Part shown: in pieces, positions 34,078-44,018 of the stretch | How the letters are laid out: each line of letters opens with the position of its first letter | How positions within the stretch are numbered: position 1 is the first letter of the stretch | From: Microbacterium telephonicum | GTDB lineage: Bacteria > Actinomycetota > Actinomycetes > Actinomycetales > Microbacteriaceae | Length of the DNA stretch: 64,000 nt | Assembly: GCF_003651225.1 (NCBI RefSeq) | Contig: NZ_RCDB01000002.1 | Span: forward strand, 868,001 to 932,000 | Reading direction: 5' to 3' | Position numbers and translations under genes: made by a program | Notes under the pieces: generated by a model | Database searches by the model: none | What the model saw: the letters and a program-made list of their open reading frames with translations, nothing else | What the model was told of the DNA's origin: nothing

Positions 34078-35061
34078 TCACCACTGGGGGTGGATGGTGG
34101 GGCGCAGGAGGCGGTCGTAGACGTCGTGGATGGTGGCATCGAACGTCGAGAGGTCCACGTCGACCGCGCCCGCTGCCGCATTCGACTCGGCCTGCGCGAC
34201 GTTGCGCGCACCGGGGATCACCGAGGTCACGCCGGGGAGCCCGGCGATCCAGGCGAGCGTCGCCGCAGGCAGGGACACCCCGGCCGGGAGCGCGCGATCC
34301 AGCTCCGACACCGCCTGCAGTCCGAGCTCGAAGTCGACGCCGGAGAACGTCTCCCCCTTGTCGAAGGCCTCGCCGTTCCGGTTGTACATGCGGTGGTCGT
34401 TCTCGGCGAACCGCGTCGCCGAGGAGTACTTGCCGCTCAGCAGTCCCGACGCGAGCGGCACGCGCGCGAAGACGGCGACGCCGGCATCCGCCGCCGCGGG
34501 AAGCACCTCGTCGAGCGGCTTCAGTCGGAACGGGTTCAGGATGATCTGCACGTTCGACACGCCGGGCCGCGCGATCGCCGACAGCGCCTGCGCGCACGTC
34601 TCCACCGATACGCCGTAGGCCGCGGTCGCACCCGAAGCCACGAGGTCGTCGAGCGCGTCGTAGGTGGCATCCGCGTCGATCACGGCGCTCGGCGGGCAGT
34701 GCAGCTGCACGAGGTCGAGCGTGTCGACACCGAGGTTGCGGCGCGACCGGTCGGTCCAGGCACGGAAGTTCTCGGGCGTGTAGTTCGCGGGCTCCTGCGG
34801 CATCCGCCGGCCCATCTTGGTCGCGACGGTGATGCCGTGACCGGGGCGGGAGGCGAGGAAGCGGCCGATGATCTGCTCGCTGCGGCCGTCACCGTAGACG
34901 TCGGCGGTGTCGAAGAGGGTCACCCCGGCGTCGGCGGATGCGGCTAGCACGGCGAGCGCGTCGTCTTCGGCGACGTCACCCCAGTCCGCGCCGAGCTGCC
35001 AGGTGCCGAGCCCGATGGCGGAGACGGAACGGCCGGTGCGGGCGAGAGGGCGCTGCTGCAT
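34078..35061 (-). CDS. Aldo/keto reductase
   Basis: A 327-residue NADPH-dependent oxidoreductase with a TIM-barrel fold. The catalytic set is visible: Asp/Tyr in FDTADVYGDGRSE, Lys in VATKMGRR and His in LVQLHCPP; the cofactor loop is near SVIPGARN. It belongs to the AKR group that includes YajO/Tas-like general reductases. The substrate is unknown. It is 5 nt downstream of the O-antigen-ligase-like gene, so the two may be co-transcribed, but no functional link is evident. Confidence 0.88.
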   Translation of the reverse strand: MQQRPLARTGRSVSAIGLGTWQLGADWGDVAEDDALAVLAASADAGVTLFDTADVYGDGRSEQIIGRFLASRPGHGITVATKMGRRMPQEPANYTPENFRAWTDRSRRNLGVDTLDLVQLHCPPSAVIDADATYDALDDLVASGATAAYGVSVETCAQALSAIARPGVSNVQIILNPFRLKPLDEVLPAAADAGVAVFARVPLASGLLSGKYSSATRFAENDHRMYNRNGEAFDKGETFSGVDFELGLQAVSELDRALPAGVSLPAATLAWIAGLPGVTSVIPGARNVAQAESNAAAGAVDVDLSTFDATIHDVYDRLLRPTIHPQW

Positions 35062-35066
35062 GGGAA

Positions 35067-36455
35067 TCAGATTATTGGCGTCGGAGCTGTTCGGTCCTCC
35101 GCCAACGGCGTGGACTCCGCATCGAGCAATTCGCTGCCCGCGGCCCGAACCCCCGCCCATGCGATGCCGAGAAGCAGGAAGAGCAAAGGGGCGGTGTAGT
35201 ACATCGTGTTCCCGAACAGCGCGGAGATCAGATAGGCGAACGCTGCCGCAGTGGCACAGACGGTGATCCCGTCGACAGCACGTCCTCGGCGGACCACGCG
35301 TACGAGCACCACAACCACTGCGCTGACGTATGCGATCAGCGCCGGAATGCCGAAGAAGACCGCGTACTGCAAGTACTCGTCGTGCGGACGACCGTAGCCG
35401 CCCGGAAGCAACGATGCGATCCCCTCGATGCCGTGACCGGACCACGGACTGACGGCGATCTGCTCGAGCGTGATCATCCACAGGCCCCAGCGTCCGGTAC
35501 CCGCGGATGCCGCATCGGCGCTTCCCTCCGAAACGGCGACCATGTCGCCGCCGAGCGACGCGATCTCCGCCGCGACGCCTACGCCGAGGGCATCCGCGAG
35601 AACGTGCACAACCACAGCGACCGCTGCGAGCAGGAGCAACGTCGTGACGTGCAGCCGACGGAGAACGGCAAGCCAGGTGACGAGTCCCGCGAGGCCGGCG
35701 ACAACCGCGAGGTACGCGCCGAGCGTGTCGTTGAGCAGCAGGGTGAGCAGCAGGATGCCGAACACCGCGATCAGTCCCCCGCGAAGCACACGCCGCGCGA
35801 CCGTGAGGGCGGCTGCCGCGGCCAGCACGCACGCAACCGCCAACAGGTACCCGTAGTGGTTGAACTGGTGGAAGTAGGCGATCGCGCGATGCGCGACGGC
35901 GCCTTCGTCGGTGTGCCATCCCGCACTGATCGCCGCCACCAACGTGACGATGCACGTGATGAGCGCGAGCGCGATGACCCCGGCCAACAGCGCACGACGG
36001 AGCACACCCGAGACCACCCGGCTGGCGAGGAAGAAGAACCCCACGTATGCGGCGAACGTCCAGATGGACTCCCGCCGGTACCAGTCGCCGTCCAGGGCTT
36101 CCGCAGTCGGGGACAGCGCGGTCGCCAGAACGGCGAGCAGCAGGAACATACCCAACAGCACGAGGGGCAGCTCGTCACGCAGGACAACCCGCCAGGACAC
36201 GTCTCTCGGCGGAACGAGATGCGCCGCCAGCCGCAGAGCGACGAGGATCAGCGCGCCAAGCCCGACCTGTAGATTCACCCACGCGAGGAACGTGATGTCT
36301 GTTCCGATGACAGGCCCAACCCACCAGAGCAACAGAGGCGCGGCGAGCCAGGCGAGAAGGAAGGCGAACGCGAAGCGCTCGTAGAACGCCTCCGGAACGC
36401 GATCGATGGCCTCGCGCACTGTCGTCGCGCGCAGGACATGCCGAAGGGCTTTCAT
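35067..36455 (-). CDS. O-antigen ligase/Wzy-polymerase-like membrane protein
   Basis: 462 residues with about eleven hydrophobic helices and a larger loop near residues 325-375 (WGLWMITLEQIAVSPWSGHG ... GYGRPHDEYLQ), which carries the arginine/histidine signature of the Wzy_C/WaaL family (G-H-G-x-x, H-N/D-E-Y-L). Such proteins join or polymerise lipid-linked glycans at the outer face of the membrane. In a Gram-positive organism this points to capsule or teichuronic-type glycan. There are no glycosyltransferases nearby. The start ATG lies after a weak AAGGA site; longer readings add an Arg-rich unconserved stretch. Confidence 0.8.
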   Translation of the reverse strand: MKALRHVLRATTVREAIDRVPEAFYERFAFAFLLAWLAAPLLLWWVGPVIGTDITFLAWVNLQVGLGALILVALRLAAHLVPPRDVSWRVVLRDELPLVLLGMFLLLAVLATALSPTAEALDGDWYRRESIWTFAAYVGFFFLASRVVSGVLRRALLAGVIALALITCIVTLVAAISAGWHTDEGAVAHRAIAYFHQFNHYGYLLAVACVLAAAAALTVARRVLRGGLIAVFGILLLTLLLNDTLGAYLAVVAGLAGLVTWLAVLRRLHVTTLLLLAAVAVVVHVLADALGVGVAAEIASLGGDMVAVSEGSADAASAGTGRWGLWMITLEQIAVSPWSGHGIEGIASLLPGGYGRPHDEYLQYAVFFGIPALIAYVSAVVVVLVRVVRRGRAVDGITVCATAAAFAYLISALFGNTMYYTAPLLFLLLGIAWAGVRAAGSELLDAESTPLAEDRTAPTPII

Positions 36456-36476
36456 CGCGGCTGTGGTCCTTCTGCC

Positions 36477-36501
36477 AGGGGGTGTACGGCGCGCACCCCC
36501 T
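36477..36501. other. Hairpin in the leader of the O-antigen-ligase-like gene
   Basis: An 8-bp stem (AGGGGGTG / CACCCCCT) with a 9-nt loop lies 22 nt upstream of the ATG. It could regulate translation or be a promoter-proximal terminator; the sequence does not decide. Confidence 0.4.
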
Positions 36502-36666
36502 CTGTTCGGGTCAGTCGGGTGTGACAGCGCCTGCTCGGACAGTACTGGACGTCGCCGGCGATGGAGCGCTTCGACGCACCCGCATCCCTGTCGCGAAAGG
36601 CTCTCTCCCAGAAGTGGATGCCGCGGATTGCGACGGGAACGCACGCTGAGCGTAGGACGTTGGCGG

Positions 36667-36706
36667 GGTTTCGATACGCGCGCTGCGCGCGCTACTCAAC
36701 CACCGG
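36667..36706. repeat. Type B dispersed repeat
   Basis: A full type B copy (GGTTTCGATACGCGCGCTGC ... CTCAACCACCGG) 27 nt from the adhE terminator hairpin, in the 326-nt spacer between adhE and the O-antigen-ligase-like gene. The rest of that spacer (36502-36666) shows no gene. Confidence 0.88.
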
Positions 36707-36732
36707 GGGCACTGAACACCGCCAGGGCACGG

Positions 36733-36768
36733 CGAAGGGGGCCGGGTATGCTCCCCCGGCCCCCTTCG
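36733..36768 (-). terminator. Terminator of adhE
   Basis: A perfect 14-bp stem (CGAAGGGGGCCGGG at 36733-36746 with 36755-36768) and an 8-nt loop, 14 nt beyond the adhE stop. No T-run follows. Confidence 0.85.
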
Positions 36769-36781
36769 CGTGATGGTGGCG

Positions 36782-39496
36782 TCAGGCCTTGGCCTTGGCG
36801 CGACCCTTGGCGGCCTTCACCGTCGGGACGGTGCCGGTCGCGGCTTCGCTCGCCGCCTCGGTGCCCTTGCGGCCCGCGCGCACCTCGTCGAACGAGGTGC
36901 CGTAGTACGCGGCCTCCATGATCGTCTTCATGTCCTCGATCATCGGCATGCGCGGGTTGGCCGGGGCGCACTGGTCGCCGTAGGCGGCCATCGCGAGGTC
37001 GTGCAGACCCGCGATGAAGGTCGCCTCGTCGACGCCCTGCGCCTGGAACGACGGCTGGATGCCGACCTTCTCGCGCAGCGCCTCGACGGCGCGGGCGTAG
37101 CTCTCCACGCCCTCCTCCGGGGTGGATGCCGGCAGACCCAGGTGCTTGGCGATCTCCTGGAAGCGCTCCGGGGCGACGTAGCGCTCGTACTTCGGCCAGC
37201 TGGTGAGCTTCGTGGGGATGCGGCCGTTGTAGCGGATGACGTGCGCCAGGTAGGTCGCGTTGGTGCGGCCGTGGGCGAGGTGGTACGTCGCACCCGTCAC
37301 GTGGCTCATCGCGTGCACGATCCCGAGGAACGCGTTGCCGAACGCCATGCCCGAGATGGACGCCGCGTTGTGCATCTTCTCGCGGGCCTTGATGTCCTCA
37401 GCATCCGTCGAGTTCGGCTGCGCCTTGGCGGAGCGCTCGATGTTCTCGAAGATCAGCTTGATCGCGTGCAGGCACAGACCGTCGGTGTAGTCGTTCGCGT
37501 AGACCGACACGTACGCCTCGGTGGCGTGCGTCAGCGCGTCGAATCCGGCGTCGGCGACGAGGAAGCCCGGCAGCTGCGTGGTCAGCAGCGGGTCGACGAT
37601 GGCGACCGAGGCGGTCAGCGCGTAGTCGGCGAGCGGGTACTTCATGCCGGTCTCGTCATCGGTGATGACGGCGAACGGGGTCATCTCGGAACCCGTGCCC
37701 GACGTGGTCGGGATGCAGACGAGCTTGGCGAGCTTGCCGAGCTCGGGGAACTTGAACGCACGCTTGCGCACGTCGAAGAACTTCTCGCGCATGTCGGAGA
37801 ACTCGACCTCGGGGTGCTCGTAGAGCAGCCACATGACCTTGGAGGCATCCATCGGCGAGCCACCGCCGAGGGCGATGATCGTGTCGGGCTGGAACTGACG
37901 CATCTGCTCGGCGCCGGCCTTGACCTCCGAGACCTTCGGCTCGGGCCGCACGGTGTTGATCAGCTGCACCTGAACGCGGTTCTCGCGACGGTTCAGCACG
38001 TCGACGATGCGGTCGACGTAGCCGAGGTCCGTCATCGTCTTGTCGGTGACGATCGTGACGCGTTCGAGGCCGCGCATGTCCTGCAGGTAGCGGATGGCGT
38101 TCGGCTCGAAGTAGGTCTTGGCCGGCACCTTGAACCACTGCAGGTTGTTGTTGCGACGACCGATGCGCTTGACGTTCAAGAGGTTCACCGCCGAGACGTT
38201 GTTGGAGACCGAGTTGTGACCGTAGGAGCCGCAGCCGAGGGTGAGCGACGGCATGAAGGCGTTGTAGATGTCGCCGATGCCGCCGAGGGCCGACGGGCTG
38301 TTGGTGATGATGCGGACGGCACGGACGACCTCGCCGAAGCGGGCGATGACCTCCTGGTCGTTCGAGTGGATCGCACCCGAGTGGCCGAGGCCGTCGAACT
38401 CCACCATCTGGCGGGCCAGCTCGATGCCCTCGTCGGCGCCGTTGGCACGGAGCACGGCGAGCACGGGGGCGAGCTTCTCGCGCGTCAGCGGCTCGTGCGG
38501 GCCGACACCCGAGACCTCGGCGAGGATGATCGAGGTGTCCTCGGGCACAGTGAAGCCGGCGTTCTCGGCGATCCACTGCGGGGACTGGCCGACGACCTTC
38601 GGGTTCAGCTTCGCGCCGGCGCAGTTCTCGCTGTTCGCGGTGACGCCGAAGATGAACTCCTCCAGCATCCGCTTCTCGTCGGCCGTGACCGTGTAGGCGT
38701 GCAGACGGGCGAACTCGGCGAGGGCCTCGGCGGCGATCGGCTCATCGAGGATGACGGCCTGCTCGCTCGCGCACACCATGCCCATGTCGAACGACTTCGA
38801 GAGCACGACGTCGTTGACGGCGCGGCCGACCTTCGCGGTGCGCTCGATGAAGGCGGGCACGTTGCCGGCGCCGACGCCGAGGGCGGGCTTGCCGCACGAG
38901 TAGGCGGCGCGGACCATCGCGTTGCCGCCGGTGGCGAGGATGAGGGCGACGCCCGGGTGGTTCATGAGCTCGCCCGAGGCCTCCATCGAGGGCTCTTCGA
39001 TCCACTGGATGCAGTCGGCCGGGGCGCCGGCGGCGACCGCGGCGTCACGAACGATGCGCGCCGCCTCGCTCGAGCACTTCTGCGCCGACGGGTGAAAGCC
39101 GAACACGATCGGGTTGCGGGTCTTCAGCGCGAGCAGCGACTTGAAGATCGCGGTGGACGTGGGGTTGGTCACCGGGGTGAGGGCGCAGATTACGCCCACC
39201 GGGTCGGCGATCTCGGTGATGCCGTTGAGCTCGTCGTGCGCGATGACGCCGACGGTCTTCTGGTTGATGATCGAGTTGGTCACGTGCTCGCACGCGAACA
39301 TGTTCTTCACGGCCTTGTCTTCGAACAGGCCACGACCGGTCTCTTCGACAGCCATGGTGGCCAATTCGCCGTGGAAGTGCAGCGCCGCGACGCTCGCCTT
39401 CTTGACGATGTGGTCGACCTGTTCCTGTGTGAAGTCGGCGTACTCCGTCAGCGCCTGCTGCGCCTTTTCGACCAGAGCATTGATCGAGGTGGACAT
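36782..39496 (-). CDS. adhE: Bifunctional acetaldehyde-CoA/alcohol dehydrogenase
   Basis: 904 residues. It reduces acetyl-CoA to acetaldehyde and then ethanol, regenerating NAD+ in fermentation. The N-terminal CoA-acylating aldehyde dehydrogenase has the catalytic Cys242 in [11 protein letters not shown]. The C-terminal iron-containing alcohol dehydrogenase has [12 protein letters not shown] (NAD) and metal-ligand histidines in [11 protein letters not shown] and [19 protein letters not shown]. The C-terminal tail is Lys/Ala-rich ([11 protein letters not shown]). The ATG has GGAG about 10 nt upstream. Transcription is probably controlled at two operator-like palindromes. It fits the anaerobic lifestyle also implied by nrdD/nrdG. 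Confidence 0.95.
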   Translation of the reverse strand: MSTSINALVEKAQQALTEYADFTQEQVDHIVKKASVAALHFHGELATMAVEETGRGLFEDKAVKNMFACEHVTNSIINQKTVGVIAHDELNGITEIADPVGVICALTPVTNPTSTAIFKSLLALKTRNPIVFGFHPSAQKCSSEAARIVRDAAVAAGAPADCIQWIEEPSMEASGELMNHPGVALILATGGNAMVRAAYSCGKPALGVGAGNVPAFIERTAKVGRAVNDVVLSKSFDMGMVCASEQAVILDEPIAAEALAEFARLHAYTVTADEKRMLEEFIFGVTANSENCAGAKLNPKVVGQSPQWIAENAGFTVPEDTSIILAEVSGVGPHEPLTREKLAPVLAVLRANGADEGIELARQMVEFDGLGHSGAIHSNDQEVIARFGEVVRAVRIITNSPSALGGIGDIYNAFMPSLTLGCGSYGHNSVSNNVSAVNLLNVKRIGRRNNNLQWFKVPAKTYFEPNAIRYLQDMRGLERVTIVTDKTMTDLGYVDRIVDVLNRRENRVQVQLINTVRPEPKVSEVKAGAEQMRQFQPDTIIALGGGSPMDASKVMWLLYEHPEVEFSDMREKFFDVRKRAFKFPELGKLAKLVCIPTTSGTGSEMTPFAVITDDETGMKYPLADYALTASVAIVDPLLTTQLPGFLVADAGFDALTHATEAYVSVYANDYTDGLCLHAIKLIFENIERSAKAQPNSTDAEDIKAREKMHNAASISGMAFGNAFLGIVHAMSHVTGATYHLAHGRTNATYLAHVIRYNGRIPTKLTSWPKYERYVAPERFQEIAKHLGLPASTPEEGVESYARAVEALREKVGIQPSFQAQGVDEATFIAGLHDLAMAAYGDQCAPANPRMPMIEDMKTIMEAAYYGTSFDEVRAGRKGTEAASEAATGTVPTVKAAKGRAKAKA

Positions 39497-39575
39497 TGCT
39501 GGGTCTCCTACCCGGGCCACGGTTCGCCGCGCCCTTCTCGGTTCGGATCGGGATGGTCCCCCGTCCTTTGCGACC

Positions 39576-39621
39576 ATTATGCACCTTGTGGTCCGACCAC
39601 ACAAGATGAAAGGTCAGACCA
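39576..39621 (-). promoter_or_regulatory. adhE promoter with two TGGTC-N-GACCA operators
   Basis: Reading leftward, TTGTGT (39604-39599), 17 nt, CATAAT (39581-39576). One perfect palindrome, TGTGGTC-N-GACCACA (39587-39601), overlaps the -35 element and spacer. A second copy, TGGTC-N-GACCT on this strand (39611-39621), lies just upstream, centred 22 bp away, two helical turns. TGGT-N3-ACCA fits the TNGT-N3-ACNA consensus of FadR-subfamily GntR regulators such as LldR. Repression by such a regulator is inferred; no GntR gene is in the window. Confidence 0.6.
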
Positions 39622-39656
39622 TATTCAGACGCATGCGGATGCGGATGCTGCGGGCG

Positions 39657-40661
39657 TCAGGCGCGGCGGCGGAGCAGCGCCGACGCGACCGCCACGGCCG
39701 TGCCGACGGCGACGCCCAGCACCGTGTCGAGCAGGCGGTCGCGCAGCAGCACCGCCGGGTCGACGGGCACGGCGAGCTCGACCATGAGCAGCGCGAGGGG
39801 CGTGACGAACACCATCGTGATGCCGTAGTTGCGCCCGACGAACAGCTCCGCGCCCGCCTGCAGCAGCACCGCGACGAGCACCACCACGAGAGGCGGCAGG
39901 TGCAGCGCGAGCAGTCCGGCGGCGACCGCGATGCCGATCACCGTCCCGAGCAGACGCTGCAGACCCCGGATGACGCGCGCGTTCAGCGCCGCTCCCCCGA
40001 GGGCGGCGACGGCGGCGACCATCGCCCAGTACCAGTGGCTGCCGATCAGCAGCAGTCCCGCCACTCCGGCGAGCGCCGCGCCGATCGCGACGGTCGCCGC
40101 GACCTCGACGCCCGCCCGGAGGGAGGGTCGGGCCGGGATCCGGGATGCCGGTGTCGCGGGGATGCGACCGCGGCCGCGCACGAGTGCGATGGCCGTCGAC
40201 ACGCCGATGCCGAACACCGCCGACGCCCCGCCGACGATCAGCACCGCGAGCAGCGACTCGCCCGACGCCGGGATCGACGCGCACGCGCCGCTCGCGAACA
40301 CGGCGAACAGCGCCCCCGGCGGATGCCAGCGTCCCGCGTGCGCGATGAGGGTGACGACGGCGGCGACCAGCGCGACGACGCCGACCTTCACGGCATCCGG
40401 AACGCCGGCGAGTGAGAGCAGGGTGCCGACGAGCATGCACGAGACGAGGGTCAACCCCGCGGCCGCCTGCATCCGGATGCGATCGGCGTACCCGTCGAAG
40501 CGGCCGTAGAGCGCGGCGAAGGCGCCGAAGCTCGCATACACGCTGAGATCGAGCCGGCCGAGCGCCCACAACCCGAGCAGCGGAACGGCGAGCGAGAAGG
40601 CCGCGCGCAGGGCGACGCGGTGATCGCCGCGGTGCGGGGCGACGCGGATGAGGCCGGTCAT
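39657..40661 (-). CDS. FUSC-family (aromatic acid exporter-like) membrane protein
   Basis: 334 residues, two sets of about five hydrophobic helices (starting ALRAAFSLAVPLLGLWAL, and AGVEVAATVAIGAALAGVAG) with a repeated RMQAAAGLTL-type block. The second set contains the FUSC signature GRNYGITMVFVTPLALLM. Related proteins export aromatic acids or other small acids. The ATG was chosen as the first start in a region with membrane-protein character; the long reading frame before it is antisense to the lipase. It is divergent from the lipase across 84 nt. Confidence 0.82.
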   Translation of the reverse strand: MTGLIRVAPHRGDHRVALRAAFSLAVPLLGLWALGRLDLSVYASFGAFAALYGRFDGYADRIRMQAAAGLTLVSCMLVGTLLSLAGVPDAVKVGVVALVAAVVTLIAHAGRWHPPGALFAVFASGACASIPASGESLLAVLIVGGASAVFGIGVSTAIALVRGRGRIPATPASRIPARPSLRAGVEVAATVAIGAALAGVAGLLLIGSHWYWAMVAAVAALGGAALNARVIRGLQRLLGTVIGIAVAAGLLALHLPPLVVVLVAVLLQAGAELFVGRNYGITMVFVTPLALLMVELAVPVDPAVLLRDRLLDTVLGVAVGTAVAVASALLRRRA

Positions 40662-40745
40662 GATCCGCCCCCTGCTGCCCCCTGCCACCCCTCGATCGTA
40701 CGCGCGCCGTATGCCGAGACCCCGGGATGCGGGCATGATCGGCTC

Positions 40746-41951
40746 ATGGGGACACGCACGCGGCCACGGCGGCGATTCGGCGACACCGGGTTCGCGCGGT
40801 ACATCGCGTTCATGCTCGCCCTCGCGGGTTGCCTCGTACTCGCCGGCGAGGCGCGGCTCGTCGGCGACGCGATCGACCGCGCCGGACTCGAGGCGTTCTA
40901 CGCCCAGCCCGCGGATGCCGCCGTCGGCGACCCCGGCACGATCGTGCGCGCCGCCGCGCTCGACGCCGCCCCGCTCGACGCGCGCGCGTGGCGGCTCATG
41001 TACCGCACGACCGATCTGCACGGCACGCCGGTCGTCGCCACCGGCATCCTGGTCGTCCCGCTCGATCCGGTGCCGGGCCCGCGCACGGTCGTCGCGTGGG
41101 GGCACCCGACGACGGGAACCCATCCGGACTGCGCTCCCTCGCGCTCGTTCGACCCGTTCGACATGATCGAGGGCCTGCGCTTCCTGCTCGACCGGGGCTA
41201 CACGGTGGTCGCCACCGACTATGTCGGGATGGGGACGGCGGGGCCGGACTCGTACCTCGTGGGGGCGACCGCGGCGCACAGCATGCTCGACGCGGTGCGG
41301 GCGGCGCAGCGCGTCGACGGCTCCGAAGCGGGCGACGACGTCATCCTGTGGGGGCATTCGCAGGGCGGGCAGGCGGCGCTGTTCGCCGCCGAGCTCGCCG
41401 ACGCCTACGCGCCGGAGCTGCACGTCGAGGCGGTGGCCGTCGCCGCACCGGCCGCCGACCTCACGGCACTCATGGGCGACCATCTCGACGACATCTCGGG
41501 CGCGACGATCGGCTCGTACGCCTTCACCGCGTTCTCGCAGGTGTACGCCGACCGGGGCGCGGAGATCTCCAGCATCCTGACGCCGGAAGCGGTGGCGATC
41601 CAGCCGGAGATGAACCGGCTGTGCCTGCTCTCCGACCTCGGCGAGCTGCACCGCATCGCGCAGCCCGTCGTCGGGCGCTTCACGTCGGCCGAGCCGACGA
41701 AGACCGAGCCGTGGGCGACCCTGCTCACCGAGAACTCCGCCGGCGGCGTCGGGTTCGACGCGCCGTTGTTCGTCGCGCAGGGGCTCTCGGACGAGCTCGT
41801 GCTGCCGTCGGCGACCCGGGACTTCGTCGCGCAGGAGTCGGCCCACGGCATGCACGTCACGCTGCACGAGATCGAGGGCGCCGTGCACGGCACGATCGCC
41901 TACCTCACCCTCCCCGCGCTGATGGACTGGCTCGACTCCGTCGGCGTCTGA
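40746..41951 (+). CDS. Secreted lipase of the LIP family
   Basis: 401 residues. The N-terminus is basic then hydrophobic (ARYIAFMLALAGCLVLAGEA) and acts as signal or anchor. The alpha/beta-hydrolase core follows with the nucleophile in WGHSQGGQA (about residue 204) and the C-terminal acid and histidine in GLSDELV and AVHGTIAY. The WGHPTTGTHPDCAPS block is typical of actinobacterial and fungal secretory lipases of the LIP family. The natural ester substrate is unknown. It stands alone and faces the nrdI gene. Confidence 0.86.
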   Translation: MGTRTRPRRRFGDTGFARYIAFMLALAGCLVLAGEARLVGDAIDRAGLEAFYAQPADAAVGDPGTIVRAAALDAAPLDARAWRLMYRTTDLHGTPVVATGILVVPLDPVPGPRTVVAWGHPTTGTHPDCAPSRSFDPFDMIEGLRFLLDRGYTVVATDYVGMGTAGPDSYLVGATAAHSMLDAVRAAQRVDGSEAGDDVILWGHSQGGQAALFAAELADAYAPELHVEAVAVAAPAADLTALMGDHLDDISGATIGSYAFTAFSQVYADRGAEISSILTPEAVAIQPEMNRLCLLSDLGELHRIAQPVVGRFTSAEPTKTEPWATLLTENSAGGVGFDAPLFVAQGLSDELVLPSATRDFVAQESAHGMHVTLHEIEGAVHGTIAYLTLPALMDWLDSVGV

Positions 41952-41998
41952 CGCGCTGGCCTCACCGGACGTCGGGCCAGGGCGCGGGCGCCTGGACG

Positions 41999-42424
41999 TC
42001 AGCCGGCGGCGAGCCCCGCGTCGAGCTCGTTCAGGATCCGCACCGTCGCGGCGACGTCCTCGGGCGTGCCGGACAACTCGAACTCGTAGAGGATCGGCCG
42101 GTGCGAGATCGAGGCGAGTTCGCGCGCCGCGGCCTGGTAGTGCGCACCGAAGTTGCGATTGCCCGACCCCAGGATGCCGATCAGCCGGCGTCGATTCGTC
42201 GACGATCGCAGGAACCGGCGCACCGGCGCGGGCAGTGTCGCCTCGTCGGCGTTACCCGCCTTGTACGACGGGGTCAGCAGCACCCACGGCCCGGGCGCCT
42301 CACTGGCGCGCACCTCGGCATCCGCCAGGTCGCGGATGGGGCGCCCCTGCTGCGCCAGATGCTCGGCGAAACGACGCGTCAGGTTCGACACGGACGAGTA
42401 GTAGTACACCGGCACCTTGGGCAT
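41999..42424 (-). CDS. nrdI: NrdI flavodoxin-like protein (class Ib ribonucleotide reductase)
   Basis: 141 residues of flavodoxin fold. The FMN phosphate loop is YYSSVSNLTRRF (8-19) and the flavin loops are TPSYKAGNAD and GSGNRNFGAHY. NrdI supplies the oxidant for assembling the Mn(III)2-tyrosyl radical in NrdF. It is normally next to nrdH, nrdE and nrdF, none of which is in this window. The TPSYKAG loop with Lys is somewhat longer than in the shortest forms. A second, oxygen-free reductase (nrdD) is 16 kb away. Confidence 0.88.
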   Translation of the reverse strand: MPKVPVYYYSSVSNLTRRFAEHLAQQGRPIRDLADAEVRASEAPGPWVLLTPSYKAGNADEATLPAPVRRFLRSSTNRRRLIGILGSGNRNFGAHYQAAARELASISHRPILYEFELSGTPEDVAATVRILNELDAGLAAG

Positions 42425-42565
42425 CGCCTCAGTCTGACGCGTGCCGCCGGCTCACCGCCCGGGCTCGCGCCGGGAAAACCGACCTGCGTTCGGCGACCGC
42501 GCCGCCCCGCTCGATAGGGTCGGGGCAGGTGCGTGAGGGAGCGCACCCGAACGGGAGCACACGCG

Positions 42566-43984
42566 TTGGACACCACCGAGACCGCCGTCGTCACCGTGTC
42601 GAGCGGACTGCTGCGCGGCAGCATCCGCGACGGCGTCGTCCGACACCTCGGCATCCCGTATGCGCAGCCGCCGTTCGGCGAGCTCCGCTTCGCTCCCCCG
42701 CAGCCCGTCGAGCCGTGGGAGGGCGACCGCGACGCCACCGCTTTCGGTCCGACCGCGCCGCAGCGGCCGTATCCGCCTGCGACCGCGGAACTGCTGTCGT
42801 CGGTCGACATCCCCGGCGAAGACATCCTGACGGCGAACGTGTGGGCACCGCAGAACGCCGTCGACGCCCCCGTCGTCGTGTGGATCCACGGCGGCGCGCT
42901 CGAGCGGGGCACGGCGGCGCTGGTGGGATACGACGGCTCCGGGTTCGCCCGCGCCGGTGTCGTGTTCGTCTCGCTGAACTACCGGCTCGGGGCGGAGGGG
43001 TTCTCCGTCTTCGCCGACGGTCCGGTGAACCTCGGACTGCAGGACGTCGCCGCGGGGCTCGCCTGGGTGCACCGGGAGATCGCCGCGTTCGGCGGGTCGC
43101 CCGACCGCATCACGCTCATGGGCGAATCGGCCGGCGGCGCGCTCGTGGCGGCACTGCTGGCGCGACCCGACGCGCGTGCGCTCGTGCGCGGCGGCATCAT
43201 CCAGTCCGGGCCTCTCGAGGCGGTCAGCCGGTCGCGCGCGGGACGCGTCACCGACGCCCTCGCCCGCGTGCTCGGCATCCGTCCGACGCTCGCGCAGTTC
43301 CGGGAGAAGTCGCCCGCCGCGCTGCTGCAGGCCCGCGAGACGCAGGCCGGCGGCGCATCGCCGTTGGCCGGAACCCCCGGCTTCACGCTCGCCGTCGACC
43401 CCGACTCGTTGCCCGCCTCGCCGCACGAGGCCCTCGTCGACGTGGAGGTGCCGCTGCTCATCGGCAGCAACACCGATGAGTACCGCCTCTGGCTGGCGCC
43501 CGCCGCGCTCGCGGCGATCTCCCCGCTGAAAGCGGCGATCGCACGCCTGGTGATGCGGATCCCGGGTCGCGCGATGCGGGCGGTGCGGCGGGAGTTCCCG
43601 GATGCCGGGGCGGGCGAGGTGCTGGGCCAGCTGGTGACCGACCGGCTGCTGCGCGCACCGCTGACACGGCTCGCCGCGGCACGCACGGCGCCCACCTACG
43701 TCTACGAGTTCGCGTGGCGGAGCCCGGTGCGCGATCTGCGGGCCGCGCACGCCGTCGAGATCGCCTTCGCCTTCGGCGACGTCGCCAACCCGGATGCCGT
43801 CGCGCTGTCGGGGGCCGATGCTCCCGCGTCGCTGGCTGCCGAAATGCACGAGGCGTGGCTGTCGTTCATCCGCGACGGCGACCCCGGGTGGGAGCCGTAC
43901 GGAGCCGACCGGTGGACGCGTGTGTTCGACGCGACGTCGCAGACGGTGCGCCAGCGTCGCGCCGACGTCGTCGATGCGGTGTGA
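42566..43984 (+). CDS. Type B carboxylesterase
   Basis: 472 residues of the cholinesterase/para-nitrobenzyl-esterase family. The oxyanion hole is in WIHGGALERG, the nucleophile serine in GESAGGAL (about 185-192), the acid in GSNTDEYRL and the histidine in AAHAVEIAFAFG. The start is inferred to be TTG because GGGAG lies 8 nt upstream; an in-frame GTG 33 nt earlier is the alternative. There is no signal peptide, so it is cytosolic. The substrate is unknown. It is divergent from nrdI and followed by a small TfoX-domain gene. Confidence 0.85.
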   Translation: MDTTETAVVTVSSGLLRGSIRDGVVRHLGIPYAQPPFGELRFAPPQPVEPWEGDRDATAFGPTAPQRPYPPATAELLSSVDIPGEDILTANVWAPQNAVDAPVVVWIHGGALERGTAALVGYDGSGFARAGVVFVSLNYRLGAEGFSVFADGPVNLGLQDVAAGLAWVHREIAAFGGSPDRITLMGESAGGALVAALLARPDARALVRGGIIQSGPLEAVSRSRAGRVTDALARVLGIRPTLAQFREKSPAALLQARETQAGGASPLAGTPGFTLAVDPDSLPASPHEALVDVEVPLLIGSNTDEYRLWLAPAALAAISPLKAAIARLVMRIPGRAMRAVRREFPDAGAGEVLGQLVTDRLLRAPLTRLAAARTAPTYVYEFAWRSPVRDLRAAHAVEIAFAFGDVANPDAVALSGADAPASLAAEMHEAWLSFIRDGDPGWEPYGADRWTRVFDATSQTVRQRRADVVDAV

Positions 43985-44018
43985 TAGGAGCGGCTGACAC
44001 GATCGGGAGGAGCCGCGG

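Noticed and set aside
36770..39787. A 1005-codon open frame opposite adhE
   Set aside because: Antisense shadow; it would also run through the adhE promoter and terminator.
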